Source: DUMC01 sp035362115 (lineage in GTDB: Bacteria > Bacillota > Clostridia > Acetivibrionales > DUMC01). From it: a stretch of 21,761 bases of DNA. Numbering within the stretch: the first letter of the stretch is position 1; each line of letters begins with the position of its first letter. The notes below the pieces were generated by a model. It searched no databases and was not told the DNA's origin. It worked only from the letters and a program-made list of their open reading frames with translations. The DNA lies in contig DAOSDD010000051.1 in the NCBI GenBank assembly GCA_035362115.1, positions 1 through 21,761 on the forward strand. The letters run 5' to 3'. Positions 1 through 7,888 of this stretch are shown in pieces. The position numbers and the translations under genes are program-made.

Positions 1-243
1 TCACAAAAGGGTTATGACGGAGTTATTCAAATATATCCCTTGACATGCATGCCTGAAATAGTAGCGGAAAGCATACTTCCTGCTGTTGAAAGGGATTATG
101 ATATTCCAATATTGACATTGATTATTGATGAAATGACTGGAGAAGCAGGGTATTTAACGAGAGTTGAAGCTTTTATCGATTTATTGTATAGGAGAAGGGA
201 GAAAACACGTGTTGAAGGGAAATACATATTATCTGGGGATTGA
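1..243 (+). CDS. acyl-CoA dehydratase activase-related protein, C-terminal end (partial)
   Basis: Open from the first base to a TGA, so only the last 80 residues are present. The stretch resembles the C-terminus of the DUF2229 / activase-related proteins that are encoded beside HgdC/BadF-type ATPases: a CMPE segment near residue 16, then DEMTGEAG and TRVEAFIDLL, followed by a basic tail. These proteins are thought to take part in ATP-driven activation of 2-hydroxyacyl-CoA dehydratases or related iron-sulfur enzymes; their exact role is not established. The next gene starts inside this one (35-nt overlap), which suggests translational coupling and a shared complex. The family call rests on recognising the motifs, not on a search. 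The 5' part lies outside the window. Confidence 0.75.
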   Translation, partial: SQKGYDGVIQIYPLTCMPEIVAESILPAVERDYDIPILTLIIDEMTGEAGYLTRVEAFIDLLYRRREKTRVEGKYILSGD

Positions 244-1381
244 TGTAGGATCTGTAAGCACCAATCTTGTAATAATTGATAATAATGATAACATTCAAGA
301 GAAGATTTATTTGAAAACCAATGGCCAGCCAATAAAGGCTATTTGCGAAGGTATTGGGTATATTAGAAGACGTTTATATGAAGGACCGCAAGATGCAGGT
401 ATAAAGGCGCAACATGAAGATGGGAAAGATCCGCATATAAATGAGAAAGCGAAATATTCTGCAGAAAACAATAGGGGACAGGCAATTTCTGCAATCATGA
501 ATTTTAAAGAAGAACTAAGTCCCGAACTTTTGGAAAATACAGGGGAAAATCAGAATGAAAAAGTCCCTCCTGAAATTAAAGGAGTAGGGGTAACAGGAAG
601 CGGAAGACAGCTTGCAGGAGTTATTGCAGGAGCTGATGTAGTTAAAAATGAAATAACAACTCATGCTGTTGCAGCTCAAAAAATTGTACCTGACGTTAAA
701 ACTATATTGGAAATTGGTGGTCAGGACTCTAAAATAATTATATTGAAAAACGGTGTTGTATATGATTTTGCCATGAATACTGTGTGCGCTGCAGGTACAG
801 GCTCTTTCCTTGATAGGCAGGCAGCAAGGCTGGGAATTCCAATAAATGAATTTGGGTGCTATGCACTTCGTTCCGGCTCACCTGTTAGAATAGCAGGACG
901 ATGTGCGGTATTTGCCGAGTCGGATATGATACACAAGCAGCAGGCAGGTCATAGTCTGGAAGATATTATTTGCGGATTATGCGAGGGCCTTGTACGAAAT
1001 TACCTGAACAATTTGGCAAAGGGAAAGAAAATAGAAGATCCTATTATGTTTCAGGGAGGAGTTGCAGCAAATGTAGGCATTGTAGCTGCATTTGAAAAGA
1101 TTTTTGGGAAGAAGGTTATTATACCTGAATACTTTGATGTAATGGGAGCTTATGGTGCAGCATTAATAGCTAAAGAGAAGATGACAGGTGTAGAAGCCGA
1201 TAGAGAATCTGGTAAAGAAGCTAAAACAAAGTTCAGAGGATTTGAGGCAGCTGAAAATCACTATAATACAAAAAGTATAGAATGCAACGGATGTTCCAAC
1301 ATGTGTGAGATCGTTGAAATCCTTTCGGATGATAGAGTAATTGCTCGTTGGGGAGATCGTTGCGGGAAATGGTCTATGTGA
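209..1381 (+). CDS. 2-hydroxyacyl-CoA dehydratase activase (BadF/HgdC-type ATPase)
   Basis: A 390-residue protein of the acetate kinase/Hsp70/actin ATPase fold. Family members use ATP to push an electron from a [4Fe-4S] cluster into a dehydratase or reductase. Seen: phosphate-binding GIDVGSVSTN at residues 10-19, TGSGR at 129-133, EIGGQDSK at 168-175, and the two family cysteines in VCAAGTGSF (Cys193) and GRCAVFAESD (Cys232), which in HgdC bridge one cluster across a dimer. A Cys-rich tail (about 359-385, CNGCSNMC and RCGKW) is typical of the longer activases. The GTG at 209 is chosen because AAGGGAG lies 7 nt upstream; an in-frame ATG at 164 has no good ribosome site. Residues about 60-121 form a hydrophilic insertion that standard members seem to lack. 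It overlaps the preceding gene by 35 nt. Confidence 0.85.
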   Translation: MLKGNTYYLGIDVGSVSTNLVIIDNNDNIQEKIYLKTNGQPIKAICEGIGYIRRRLYEGPQDAGIKAQHEDGKDPHINEKAKYSAENNRGQAISAIMNFKEELSPELLENTGENQNEKVPPEIKGVGVTGSGRQLAGVIAGADVVKNEITTHAVAAQKIVPDVKTILEIGGQDSKIIILKNGVVYDFAMNTVCAAGTGSFLDRQAARLGIPINEFGCYALRSGSPVRIAGRCAVFAESDMIHKQQAGHSLEDIICGLCEGLVRNYLNNLAKGKKIEDPIMFQGGVAANVGIVAAFEKIFGKKVIIPEYFDVMGAYGAALIAKEKMTGVEADRESGKEAKTKFRGFEAAENHYNTKSIECNGCSNMCEIVEILSDDRVIARWGDRCGKWSM

Positions 1382-1401
1382 ATTAATTATGAATTTATAG
1401 A

Positions 1402-2778
1402 TTATGTTCCCGGCCCGTTTTTTCTACGATTGGAAATCCGGGAGATTTTAATTCCTATTTTATAAAACATTATCAATATCTCCATAATTATCAACATAAT
1501 TACCAAAATATAGAGATCCTTGCTTTCCTTAAGTTTATTGATCAATTTTGTATAAAACTTTTCAGGAGGCAATATGTCTGTTTCAGGATAAAGGTTAACA
1601 TCAATAACAGTACCATCCTTTAAAGTATAATGAGCTATACCTGCAAGGCTGTTCCTTGTTATTGGGGGTTTGAAATCCTTTACTATATTAAAGCTTATAC
1701 TACGCACATAGTTTTCACCAACAGGATAGATGTAATATACATCATTGGCGCTAATAAGCTTTATTTCCTTTGAACCAACAGAAATGCTTTTAAGATCCTG
1801 ACTTTTTGATACCAGAATTCCTTTTTTAAAGTTGTTGAAGCCATAATCCAGAAGGTTTGAAGAATCAGAAAAAACGCTGTTTTCCGGTGCATCAAGGACT
1901 ATGGAAATAAGTCTTATGTTATTGCGCGTTGCCGCAGTTATTGCTGTTTGTTGTTCCTTATTGTTAAATCCTGTTTTACCTCCATCAACTCCATCATAAC
2001 TCCAGAATAATTTATTTGTGTTGGTTAACAAATCAACTCCCTGTTTATCAACCCATGGTACTGCACGGTATGAGATAATTCTGTTAAAGTCCGGAAGGCT
2101 TAATGCATATCTTATTAAAACAGCAATGTCTTTTGCAGTAGAATATTGAGCACTATCATATAATCCGGTAGGATTCGTAAAATTTGTGTCTTGCATATTT
2201 AAAGCCTGTGCTTTTTTATTCATCATTTCCACAAACATATTAATATCCCCGCCGGCGTATTCTGCCAGAGCATTAGCTGCATCATTGGCGTTGGTAATTA
2301 TTATGGCATTCAATAAATCTTCTACAGTATATTTCTCTCCAATTGCAAGGAATAGGAGGGAGCCTTCTGAGGATGAAGATTCTTTACTGATAGTAACTTT
2401 GGCCCCCAAGTCATTCTTTTCAATAGCAAGAATAGCTGTCATTATTTTATTTGCTGTTGATATATGAAGCTTTTTATCTGCCTGTTTTTTGTAGAGAATC
2501 TGCCCTCTTTCTGCTTCTACAAGTATGGCAGAAGGAGCCTTTATTATAGGACTTTCAGGTTTACCATCATCAAGAGCTACCTGAATAGTGTGAGCAGCGC
2601 AGGCAAAAGGAGCAGCCAGTATATGCAAGGATATTAAGCATAATATTAGCATAACGAAAAATACTTTGATTCTATGTGCATATCTATGCATCAATCTTCT
2701 GTATATGGATACCATAGAAAATTTGCCTGTTTTACTAGAAAATTTGCCTGCTTCACTTTTTAGCTTACCCGCAAGCAT
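1402..2778 (-). CDS. D-alanyl-D-alanine carboxypeptidase-like protein (S11 fold), possibly inactive
   Basis: A 458-residue protein related to DacF/PBP5-type D,D-carboxypeptidases, which trim peptidoglycan stem peptides outside the membrane. It has a long basic N-terminus, a signal/anchor segment (about 38-62), the peptidase domain (about 75-320), a PBP5-like C-terminal beta domain, and a hydrophobic C-terminal helix (about 422-442) with a basic tail, so it is probably membrane-anchored outside the cell. The family motifs are altered: where SxxK is expected before KIMTA the protein reads T108-A-N-K111, and the SxN motif reads N163-A-N165. KTG (268-270) is intact. Both expected serines are therefore missing, although Ser107 is adjacent. 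The start has AGGGGTG just upstream; Met22 or Met30 could also serve. It lies 89 nt downstream of the P-type ATPase gene on the same strand, and its 3' end faces the activase gene 20 bp away. Confidence 0.85.
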   Translation of the reverse strand: MLAGKLKSEAGKFSSKTGKFSMVSIYRRLMHRYAHRIKVFFVMLILCLISLHILAAPFACAAHTIQVALDDGKPESPIIKAPSAILVEAERGQILYKKQADKKLHISTANKIMTAILAIEKNDLGAKVTISKESSSSEGSLLFLAIGEKYTVEDLLNAIIITNANDAANALAEYAGGDINMFVEMMNKKAQALNMQDTNFTNPTGLYDSAQYSTAKDIAVLIRYALSLPDFNRIISYRAVPWVDKQGVDLLTNTNKLFWSYDGVDGGKTGFNNKEQQTAITAATRNNIRLISIVLDAPENSVFSDSSNLLDYGFNNFKKGILVSKSQDLKSISVGSKEIKLISANDVYYIYPVGENYVRSISFNIVKDFKPPITRNSLAGIAHYTLKDGTVIDVNLYPETDILPPEKFYTKLINKLKESKDLYILVIMLIIMEILIMFYKIGIKISRISNRRKNGPGT

Positions 2779-2867
2779 TCAAATCACACCCCTAACTTTT
2801 TACTCCTAATTATATTATATATTCATATCGCCATTAGTCAATTAATTGTTATATTACCGGGCGAATA

Positions 2868-5552
2868 TCATTTTTTCCCAAGCTTATGGATTAGCTTTAC
2901 CAATTCTACTGCAGGGATTATTGAAAATGAAGCTATAACAACTATAAGCCATTGTTTTCCACTAAGTGGGGTAACTCTGAAAATGCTGTTAAGGCTGGGA
3001 ATCAGTATTACTATTAATTGTAGTAAAGCAGATAAAGCTACGGATAACAGCAGATACCTGTTTGAAAACAGTTTTATGCTGAAGGCTGATTTTTCACCAG
3101 CGCGTACATTAAACGTATGCATAAGTTGAATGATGCCAAGGACAGCAAAGGACATTGTTGTCGCAACACTTGTGGTATAGAACTTCTGGCCTGTATAATA
3201 TACTAAAAGTGTAATGACAGCTTCAAGAATACCCTGGTAAACTATGCTAAAACCTAATCCACCTGAAAATACATTATCACCTGTTTTTCCAGGTTTGTAT
3301 GTCATAATATCTTTTTCAGCTTTTTCAGCTCCAATAGCCAGTGCAGGAAAAGTATCAGTTACAAGATTTATCCATAATATGTGTATAGGAAACAATATAG
3401 TCCAGTTTAGCATGGTGGCCGCAAAAAGCGTAAGGACCTCTCCAATATTTGCAGAAAGGAGGAATTGTATAGCTTTGCGTATATTGCCGTATATCCTCCT
3501 GCCTTCCTCAACAGCTGTAACAATTGTGGCAAAATTATCATCTGATAAAACCATATCAGAGACGCTTTTAGAAACATCAGTACCTGTAATTCCCATACCT
3601 ACACCTATATCTGCAGTTTTTAGAGCGGGAGCGTCATTTACGCCATCTCCGGTCATAGCAACAGTTTTACCTTTTTCCTTCCAGGCCTTAACTATTTTTA
3701 CCTTGTGCTGTGGCGAAACTCTGGCGTAAACAGAGTATTTTTCAACCTGATCAGAAAAATTGTCATCGATTATTTTATCCAGATCACTTCCAGTAATGGC
3801 AAGGTCTCTATCTTCCAATATTCCAAGTTCTTTCGCAATTGCAACAGCAGTATCCTTATGGTCACCGGTTATCATAACCGGTTTTATACCAGCTTGTTTA
3901 CAAATTTCAACTGCTTTTTTTGCTTCTTCCCTGGGTGGATCTATCATGCCTGTAAGACCTGCAAATATCAAGTCAGATTCAATTGATTCTGATGTAAAGT
4001 TCTCAGGAATTTCTTCAATATCTTTAAATGCCATAGCCAGAACTCTCAAAGCCTTACCTGCCATTTGACTGTTTACCTGAATGATTTCTTCCAGATGAGA
4101 CTGAGTAGCAGGTACTATCTCCCCATTTATATATATTTTGCTGCAGCGGCTCAGCAGCATATCAGGGGCTCCTTTGGTCATTACCCTTAAGCTGCCGTTA
4201 TTCATTTTGTTTATAGTTGTCATAAGTTTTCTTTCAGAGTCGAAAGGTATTTCATTTACTCTGGGTATTTCCTTTTCAAGTTTTTCTTTAGTTAATCCTT
4301 TTTGAAATGTGAATGCCACAAGAGCTGTTTCTGTAGGGTCTCCAACCATTTCTGCTTTATTGTTATCCTTTATACTGACTTTTGAATCATTGCAAAGAGT
4401 CATGATCTGGGCAAAAGTATTAAAACCATCATCTTTTACAGAAACGTCCAGGGCATTTTTTGATATGCCGCTAAAGTATACCTCCATTACTGTCATTTTA
4501 TTCTGAGTAAGAGTTCCGGTTTTATCAGAACATATAACATCTGTACTTCCAAGAGTCTCTACTGCAGGAAGTTTACGGATTATAGCGTTTCTTTTAGCCA
4601 TTTTTTGTACGCCAACTGCAAGTACTATTGTAACTATAGCAGGAAGTCCTTCAGGAATAGCTGCAACTGCCAGACTAACGGATGTAAGAAACATTTCAAA
4701 AACTTCTCTGCCTTTTAGAATACCTGCTATGAATATAATGACTGCTATTGCTACTACTCCTACACTAATGTACTTACCCATTTCAGAGAGTTTCTTTTGG
4801 AGGGGAGTATCTTCGGCTTCATTTTGTGTTAGATATCCGGCTATTTTACCAACTTCTGTATTCATACCTGTAGCTGTAACAATCCCCACGCCTCTTCCAT
4901 ATGTAACGCCGCTTCCAGAGAAAGCCATATTCTTTCTATCGCCTATGACTATATCTCTATCATTTATTTCCCGGGATATTTTTTCAACCGGTTCTGATTC
5001 TCCTGTCAGTGCTGCCTCTTCAATTTTAAGGTTAACTGTTTCAATAAGTCTCATATCTGCAGGAACAAAGTCTCCGGCTTCAAGAAGAACAATATCTCCA
5101 GGTACAATTTCTTCAGTTTTTAATAGAGTAACTTCTCCACCTCTTTTTACTTTCGAATAGGGTGTTGACATTTTTTTTAACGCTTCGAGGGATTTCTCAG
5201 CTTTATTTTCCTGAACAACTCCCAGGACTGCATTTATTAACACTACTGAAAGAATTATTATCGTATCTGTGATCTCTTTCAAAAACCCTGAAATAATAGC
5301 AGCTACTAAAAGAATTATTATCATTACACTTTTAAATTGCTCCAAAAACATAGCTGTCAGTGACTTTCTTTTACCTTCATCAAGGACATTGCCTCCATAT
5401 TTGGATTTTCTTTTTTCAACCTCTGCCTCTGACAAACCATTTTTATCAGCATTTAATTTTTCAATGGTTTTTTCTACGGAAAAAGTATGGAAGAGTATAT
5501 CTTCCATTTTTGCGTTTTGAGTTTTAAGCTTTTCATTAATATTGCCTGCCAT
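2868..5552 (-). CDS. P-type cation ATPase, Ca2+/Mn2+ type (SERCA-like, P2A)
   Basis: An 894-residue P-type ATPase that moves divalent cations across the membrane at the cost of ATP. Seen in order: N-terminal cation-ATPase domain (about 20-90), TGES of the actuator domain (183-186), PEGLP in transmembrane helix 4 (300-304, a Ca2+-site signature), DKTGTLT with the phosphorylated Asp343, a nucleotide-binding region, TGDGVNDAPAL of the hinge, and a C-terminal membrane domain of about six helices. Length and motifs fit full-length SERCA-like bacterial pumps. A yybP-ykoY-type Mn2+ riboswitch precedes the gene, so manganese export (alone or with calcium) is a reasonable inference, as for lactococcal YoaB. 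The ATG has AGGGAGG about 8 nt upstream. The carboxypeptidase-like gene follows on the same strand and may be cotranscribed. Confidence 0.93.
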   Translation of the reverse strand: MAGNINEKLKTQNAKMEDILFHTFSVEKTIEKLNADKNGLSEAEVEKRKSKYGGNVLDEGKRKSLTAMFLEQFKSVMIIILLVAAIISGFLKEITDTIIILSVVLINAVLGVVQENKAEKSLEALKKMSTPYSKVKRGGEVTLLKTEEIVPGDIVLLEAGDFVPADMRLIETVNLKIEEAALTGESEPVEKISREINDRDIVIGDRKNMAFSGSGVTYGRGVGIVTATGMNTEVGKIAGYLTQNEAEDTPLQKKLSEMGKYISVGVVAIAVIIFIAGILKGREVFEMFLTSVSLAVAAIPEGLPAIVTIVLAVGVQKMAKRNAIIRKLPAVETLGSTDVICSDKTGTLTQNKMTVMEVYFSGISKNALDVSVKDDGFNTFAQIMTLCNDSKVSIKDNNKAEMVGDPTETALVAFTFQKGLTKEKLEKEIPRVNEIPFDSERKLMTTINKMNNGSLRVMTKGAPDMLLSRCSKIYINGEIVPATQSHLEEIIQVNSQMAGKALRVLAMAFKDIEEIPENFTSESIESDLIFAGLTGMIDPPREEAKKAVEICKQAGIKPVMITGDHKDTAVAIAKELGILEDRDLAITGSDLDKIIDDNFSDQVEKYSVYARVSPQHKVKIVKAWKEKGKTVAMTGDGVNDAPALKTADIGVGMGITGTDVSKSVSDMVLSDDNFATIVTAVEEGRRIYGNIRKAIQFLLSANIGEVLTLFAATMLNWTILFPIHILWINLVTDTFPALAIGAEKAEKDIMTYKPGKTGDNVFSGGLGFSIVYQGILEAVITLLVYYTGQKFYTTSVATTMSFAVLGIIQLMHTFNVRAGEKSAFSIKLFSNRYLLLSVALSALLQLIVILIPSLNSIFRVTPLSGKQWLIVVIASFSIIPAVELVKLIHKLGKK

Positions 5553-5648
5553 AAAAATATGCCTCCCTGAATATGGTTATTAATATTATACACTAACTAT
5601 TATGTATCTAAACATTATGCCAAGTAGGACCAGCCTGGGGAAATATTT

Positions 5649-5689
5649 CTCAAAAGGCCTCTTTAAAAGAACCTGCCCGCCTCTTTGAG
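5649..5689 (-). other. second hairpin in the P-type ATPase leader
   Basis: On the minus strand CTCAAAGAGGC (5689-5679) can pair with GCCTTTTGAG (5658-5649): about ten pairs with one bulged A and one G-U, around a loop of about 20 nt. It lies between the riboswitch terminator and the ATPase start codon, in a 5553-5705 leader segment with no credible gene. There is no T-run directly after it, so it is not a standard terminator. Its role is unknown. Confidence 0.4.
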
Positions 5690-5705
5690 CCGAAGCCGGT
5701 AAACC

Positions 5706-5751
5706 AAAAAAGACCTTTAACATAATTCCATCAGGAACTATGCTAAAAGTC
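5706..5751 (-). terminator. riboswitch-controlled intrinsic terminator
   Basis: On the minus strand an 18-bp stem (5751-5734 with 5729-5712, a few G-U pairs, loop TGAT) is followed by six T (5711-5706). The stem starts inside the conserved GCGAGAC of the riboswitch, so ligand binding and termination should be mutually exclusive. Confidence 0.85.
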
Positions 5752-5843
5752 TCGCTTCCCTTTTTAAAGGGATATAAAACCAGGCACATAATAAATAATC
5801 TTGCCGGTTGTTGGCTCTATATTTCAAGCTACTCCCTCTTAAC
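5706..5843 (-). promoter_or_regulatory. yybP-ykoY family riboswitch (Mn2+ sensor)
   Basis: Read on the minus strand, this leader carries the recognisable elements of the yybP-ykoY class in order: AGAGGGAGTAGC (5839-5828), GAGCCAACAACC, a variable arm, and AAGCGAGAC (5757-5749), whose GAC begins a strong intrinsic terminator. Members of this class bind Mn2+ and turn on exporters by preventing terminator formation. The downstream gene is a P-type ATPase, a known target class. The promoter lies just upstream. Assigned by recognition of conserved sequence; a covariance-model search would confirm it. A 67-codon open frame overlapping this region (5586-5789, minus) is not considered a gene. Confidence 0.83.
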
Positions 5844-5849
5844 ACTTTA

Positions 5850-5878
5850 ATGGTATCATGGAGCTGATTTTTTGTCAA
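5850..5878 (-). promoter_or_regulatory. sigma-A promoter for the riboswitch / P-type ATPase transcript
   Basis: On the minus strand a perfect TTGACA (5878-5873), a 17-bp spacer and TACCAT (5855-5850). The transcript would start near 5843, directly before the riboswitch, leaving a leader of about 290 nt ahead of the ATPase start codon. Confidence 0.75.
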
Positions 5879-5917
5879 TTTTATTTAAGTATATTAGTAC
5901 ATCAGCACATAATACTT

Positions 5918-6427
5918 TCAGCCAGCCTGAACATCACTGATTGCAGCTGCTTCTGCTGAGGCTATGCTGTGATCTTCTGCATAATCACTTCCGGCAGTTT
6001 CATTAATTATACTGCCCAGTTGAGTCTCATACTTTTTTAAAGTGCTTGATATGGATTTCTTGAGCATACGGATTTCTTCCTTGATGTCAACAAGTTTCTC
6101 TTTCTCATGCTCTGTCATCTCCTGTATCTTATTCTTCTCATCTAGTGCCTTTATTCTGGCATCTTCAATCATTAGTTGAGCTTTTTCCTGAGCTTTTATT
6201 AAGACTTCCGCAATTTTCTCTCTTTCAATGTTAATTTGTTCTTCCCTATTAGCAAGCTCTTCATATTTGGTTTTCAAGTCTCTATTTTCACTTTTTAAAT
6301 TTGCAATTTCCATTTCCAGCTCTTTTAATTTGCTTTCAAAATCCTGAAGCAGATTTTCAATATATGAATTAACATCATCTTTGTTAAAACCCAAAAATGC
6401 ATTTTTAAAATGTTTCTCACCAGGCAT
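5918..6427 (-). CDS. DivIVA-domain coiled-coil protein
   Basis: A 169-residue protein with a short N-terminal DivIVA-like segment (residues about 5-30, with FLGFNKDDVNSYIE) followed by a long heptad-rich coiled coil (about 28-150) rich in Glu and Lys, and a short Ala/Ser-rich tail. DivIVA/GpsB/SepIVA-type proteins bind curved or septal membrane and recruit growth and division factors. This one is shorter than B. subtilis DivIVA family homologues with clear second domains, so its exact partner is unknown. GGAGG lies 9 nt before the ATG. It is downstream of the thioredoxin gene on the same strand, but a terminator separates them. Confidence 0.82.
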   Translation of the reverse strand: MPGEKHFKNAFLGFNKDDVNSYIENLLQDFESKLKELEMEIANLKSENRDLKTKYEELANREEQINIEREKIAEVLIKAQEKAQLMIEDARIKALDEKNKIQEMTEHEKEKLVDIKEEIRMLKKSISSTLKKYETQLGSIINETAGSDYAEDHSIASAEAAAISDVQAG

Positions 6428-6563
6428 ATATCAAAACCTCCGTAGCTTGTGTTATTTATATCTATTCAATATATTAATATAAAAATCCTTCTTTTTTAAA
6501 AAAATTTGAGGAAATGAAAAGCTCACTATTTTTAATGAGCATGGAGCTCATGTATTGTGAATG

Positions 6564-6590
6564 AAAAACGGAGGGCTGTTCCAGCCCCCC
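6564..6590 (-). terminator. intrinsic terminator after the thioredoxin gene
   Basis: Minus-strand stem of 9 bp (6590-6582 with 6578-6570, one G-U), loop GAA, followed by G and five T (6568-6564). It begins 12 nt after the thioredoxin stop codon. Confidence 0.88.
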
Positions 6591-6602
6591 ACTAACCTGC
6601 TT

Positions 6603-6932
6603 TTAAAGATATTTATCGATTATTGTTTTGAATTCCTGAGCAGGCTTTGCTCCAACAATTCTTTCAACCATTTTGCCATCTTTAAATAAAGCTATTGTAG
6701 GTATGCTCATTATTCTAAATTTGGCTGCAAGTTCACTTTCATTATCAACATTTAATTTTCCAATAACAACCTTTCCATCGTAATCATCTGCAAGCTTTTC
6801 TATTACAGGGGCTACCGCGCGGCATGGTCCGCACCATTCGGCCCAGAAATCTACAAGAACCAATTTACCTGAATCGATTACCTCCGTATCAAAATTACTT
6901 CCTGTGAGTTCCAATACTTTTTCACTTGCCAT
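6603..6932 (-). CDS. trxA: thioredoxin
   Basis: A 109-residue cytosolic thiol-disulfide oxidoreductase that keeps protein cysteines reduced, itself reduced by thioredoxin reductase. The active site WAEWCGPCR sits near residue 30, and the cis-proline loop MSIPTIALFKDG follows at about residue 75; the size is normal for a single-domain thioredoxin. The ATG at 6932 is chosen over an upstream in-frame ATG at 6983 because AAAGGGTG precedes it at suitable spacing and the protein then begins at the usual place. It follows the CsoR-family gene on the same strand after 169 bp, and its own terminator lies directly downstream, so the transcript probably ends here. Confidence 0.95.
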   Translation of the reverse strand: MASEKVLELTGSNFDTEVIDSGKLVLVDFWAEWCGPCRAVAPVIEKLADDYDGKVVIGKLNVDNESELAAKFRIMSIPTIALFKDGKMVERIVGAKPAQEFKTIIDKYL

Positions 6933-7101
6933 ACATATCACCCTTTCTATAAAAATGCAATAATATAGACTAATACTATTCAACTGTTATTATTTTTACC
7001 CTTGAATCCTAATAACAAACAAATTCTTTTTCTTCTTAATCCTTTGCTCTATAATATGATTCCACAGAAACAATGATTTTACCGCAGAGACTTAGATTTA
7101 C

Positions 7102-7512
7102 TTATTCAATAAATTTAAGGAATTTATTAATTGTATTAACAAGCTCATCAAAGGCTTTAGCTCTTTTATCTGAATCTTCAGAATCAAAAGCAGATTTAAG
7201 GCATGTCTTTGAGTAATTCTCAAGGATAATTACCCCTACTTTATTTATAGCAGCCCGCACTGCCGCCACCTGCGTTAACACATCCATACAATATTTATCC
7301 TCATTTACCATCCTTTGTATACCTTTTACCTGTCCTTCTATTCTATTAAGCCGTTTCATAATATTGAGCTTTTGCAGGTCCATCTGAGTATTATAAACTT
7401 TACCATTATTATGCTCCGAGTTATTATTATTTATCTTTTTATGATTTGTATTGGAAGTATTCTCAATATTGGGAACAACCGAGTTATTTATATTATCTGA
7501 ATCATACTTCAT
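7102..7512 (-). CDS. CsoR/RcnR/FrmR-family repressor (CstR-like)
   Basis: A 136-residue all-helical DNA-binding repressor of the DUF156 family. The core starts near residue 44 (MKRLNRIEGQVKGIQRM, then EDKYC). Of the CsoR Cu(I) ligands Cys-His-Cys, the protein has Cys75 and Cys104, but the His position is Tyr100 (ENYSKTC). That argues against a Cu(I) sensor and fits a two-Cys thiol or persulfide sensor such as CstR; this is inference. The first about 43 residues are an Asn-rich extension not usual for the family. The ATG at 7512 is kept because GGGAG lies 9 nt upstream, while the internal Met44 has no ribosome site. The SD region is duplicated (GGAGAAATAACT then GGGAGAAATAACT). Thioredoxin lies downstream on the same strand, consistent with a thiol-stress link. 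Confidence 0.87.
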   Translation of the reverse strand: MKYDSDNINNSVVPNIENTSNTNHKKINNNNSEHNNGKVYNTQMDLQKLNIMKRLNRIEGQVKGIQRMVNEDKYCMDVLTQVAAVRAAINKVGVIILENYSKTCLKSAFDSEDSDKRAKAFDELVNTINKFLKFIE

Positions 7513-7562
7513 AGTTATTTCTCCCTATAGTTATTTCTCCTTGTTTAATTTGTAATTCAGCC

Positions 7563-7593
7563 ATATACCTTGTATGGGTATATATTTATTATA
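7563..7593 (-). promoter_or_regulatory. candidate promoter and operator of the CsoR-family gene
   Basis: ATATACC (7563-7569) and GGTATAT (7577-7583) form a perfect inverted repeat around a 7-bp centre, similar in style to the ATACC/GGTAT operators of the CsoR/CstR family. On the minus strand a TATAAT (7593-7588) lies just upstream, so the operator would cover the transcription start. The -35 is weak (TTCCCT near 7616-7611). Autoregulation is inferred. Confidence 0.55.
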
Positions 7594-7640
7594 TATTTTT
7601 TATGGAAAATAGGGAAGTATAAAATATGTACCCTATGCAT

Positions 7641-7682
7641 TCTAAAAATTTTTATCTAAAAATTATACTCTAAAAATTATTC
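7641..7682. repeat. three tandem copies of a 14-bp AT-rich unit
   Basis: TCTAAAAATT occurs at 7641, 7655 and 7669, an exact 14-bp period, with four variable bases between copies. It lies in the AT-rich spacer between the divergent CsoR-family and glucan phosphorylase genes (7513-7888). Apart from the operator, these repeats and several TATAAT-like strings, I see nothing further in that spacer. Confidence 0.75.
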
Positions 7683-7888
7683 ATATATAGTATAATCTTT
7701 GGTAAAATAATATAAAGTAATTAAGCAGATTATAATAAAATAACAAAGCATAAACCATTATATGAAAAGTATAAAACTAAGACTACTTTACTATGTTTCC
7801 AAATTGGCAGAGTAGTACTAATAATAATTTAATATATAAGTATACAAAAATAACAACAAAAATAGTAACTGGAGGTAGAGAAGCAAAT

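Noticed and set aside
5586..5789. 67-codon open frame on the minus strand upstream of the P-type ATPase gene
   Set aside because: It lies inside the Mn2+ riboswitch, its terminator and the following leader, and its ATG has no ribosome site.
6933..6983. Upstream ATG extending thioredoxin by 17 residues
   Set aside because: The extension does not resemble thioredoxins, and the ribosome site fits the inner ATG at 6932.
7793..7888. Upstream ATG extending glucan phosphorylase by 32 residues
   Set aside because: GGAGGT is placed for the ATG at 7889, and the extension is Asn/Lys/Thr-rich without family similarity.
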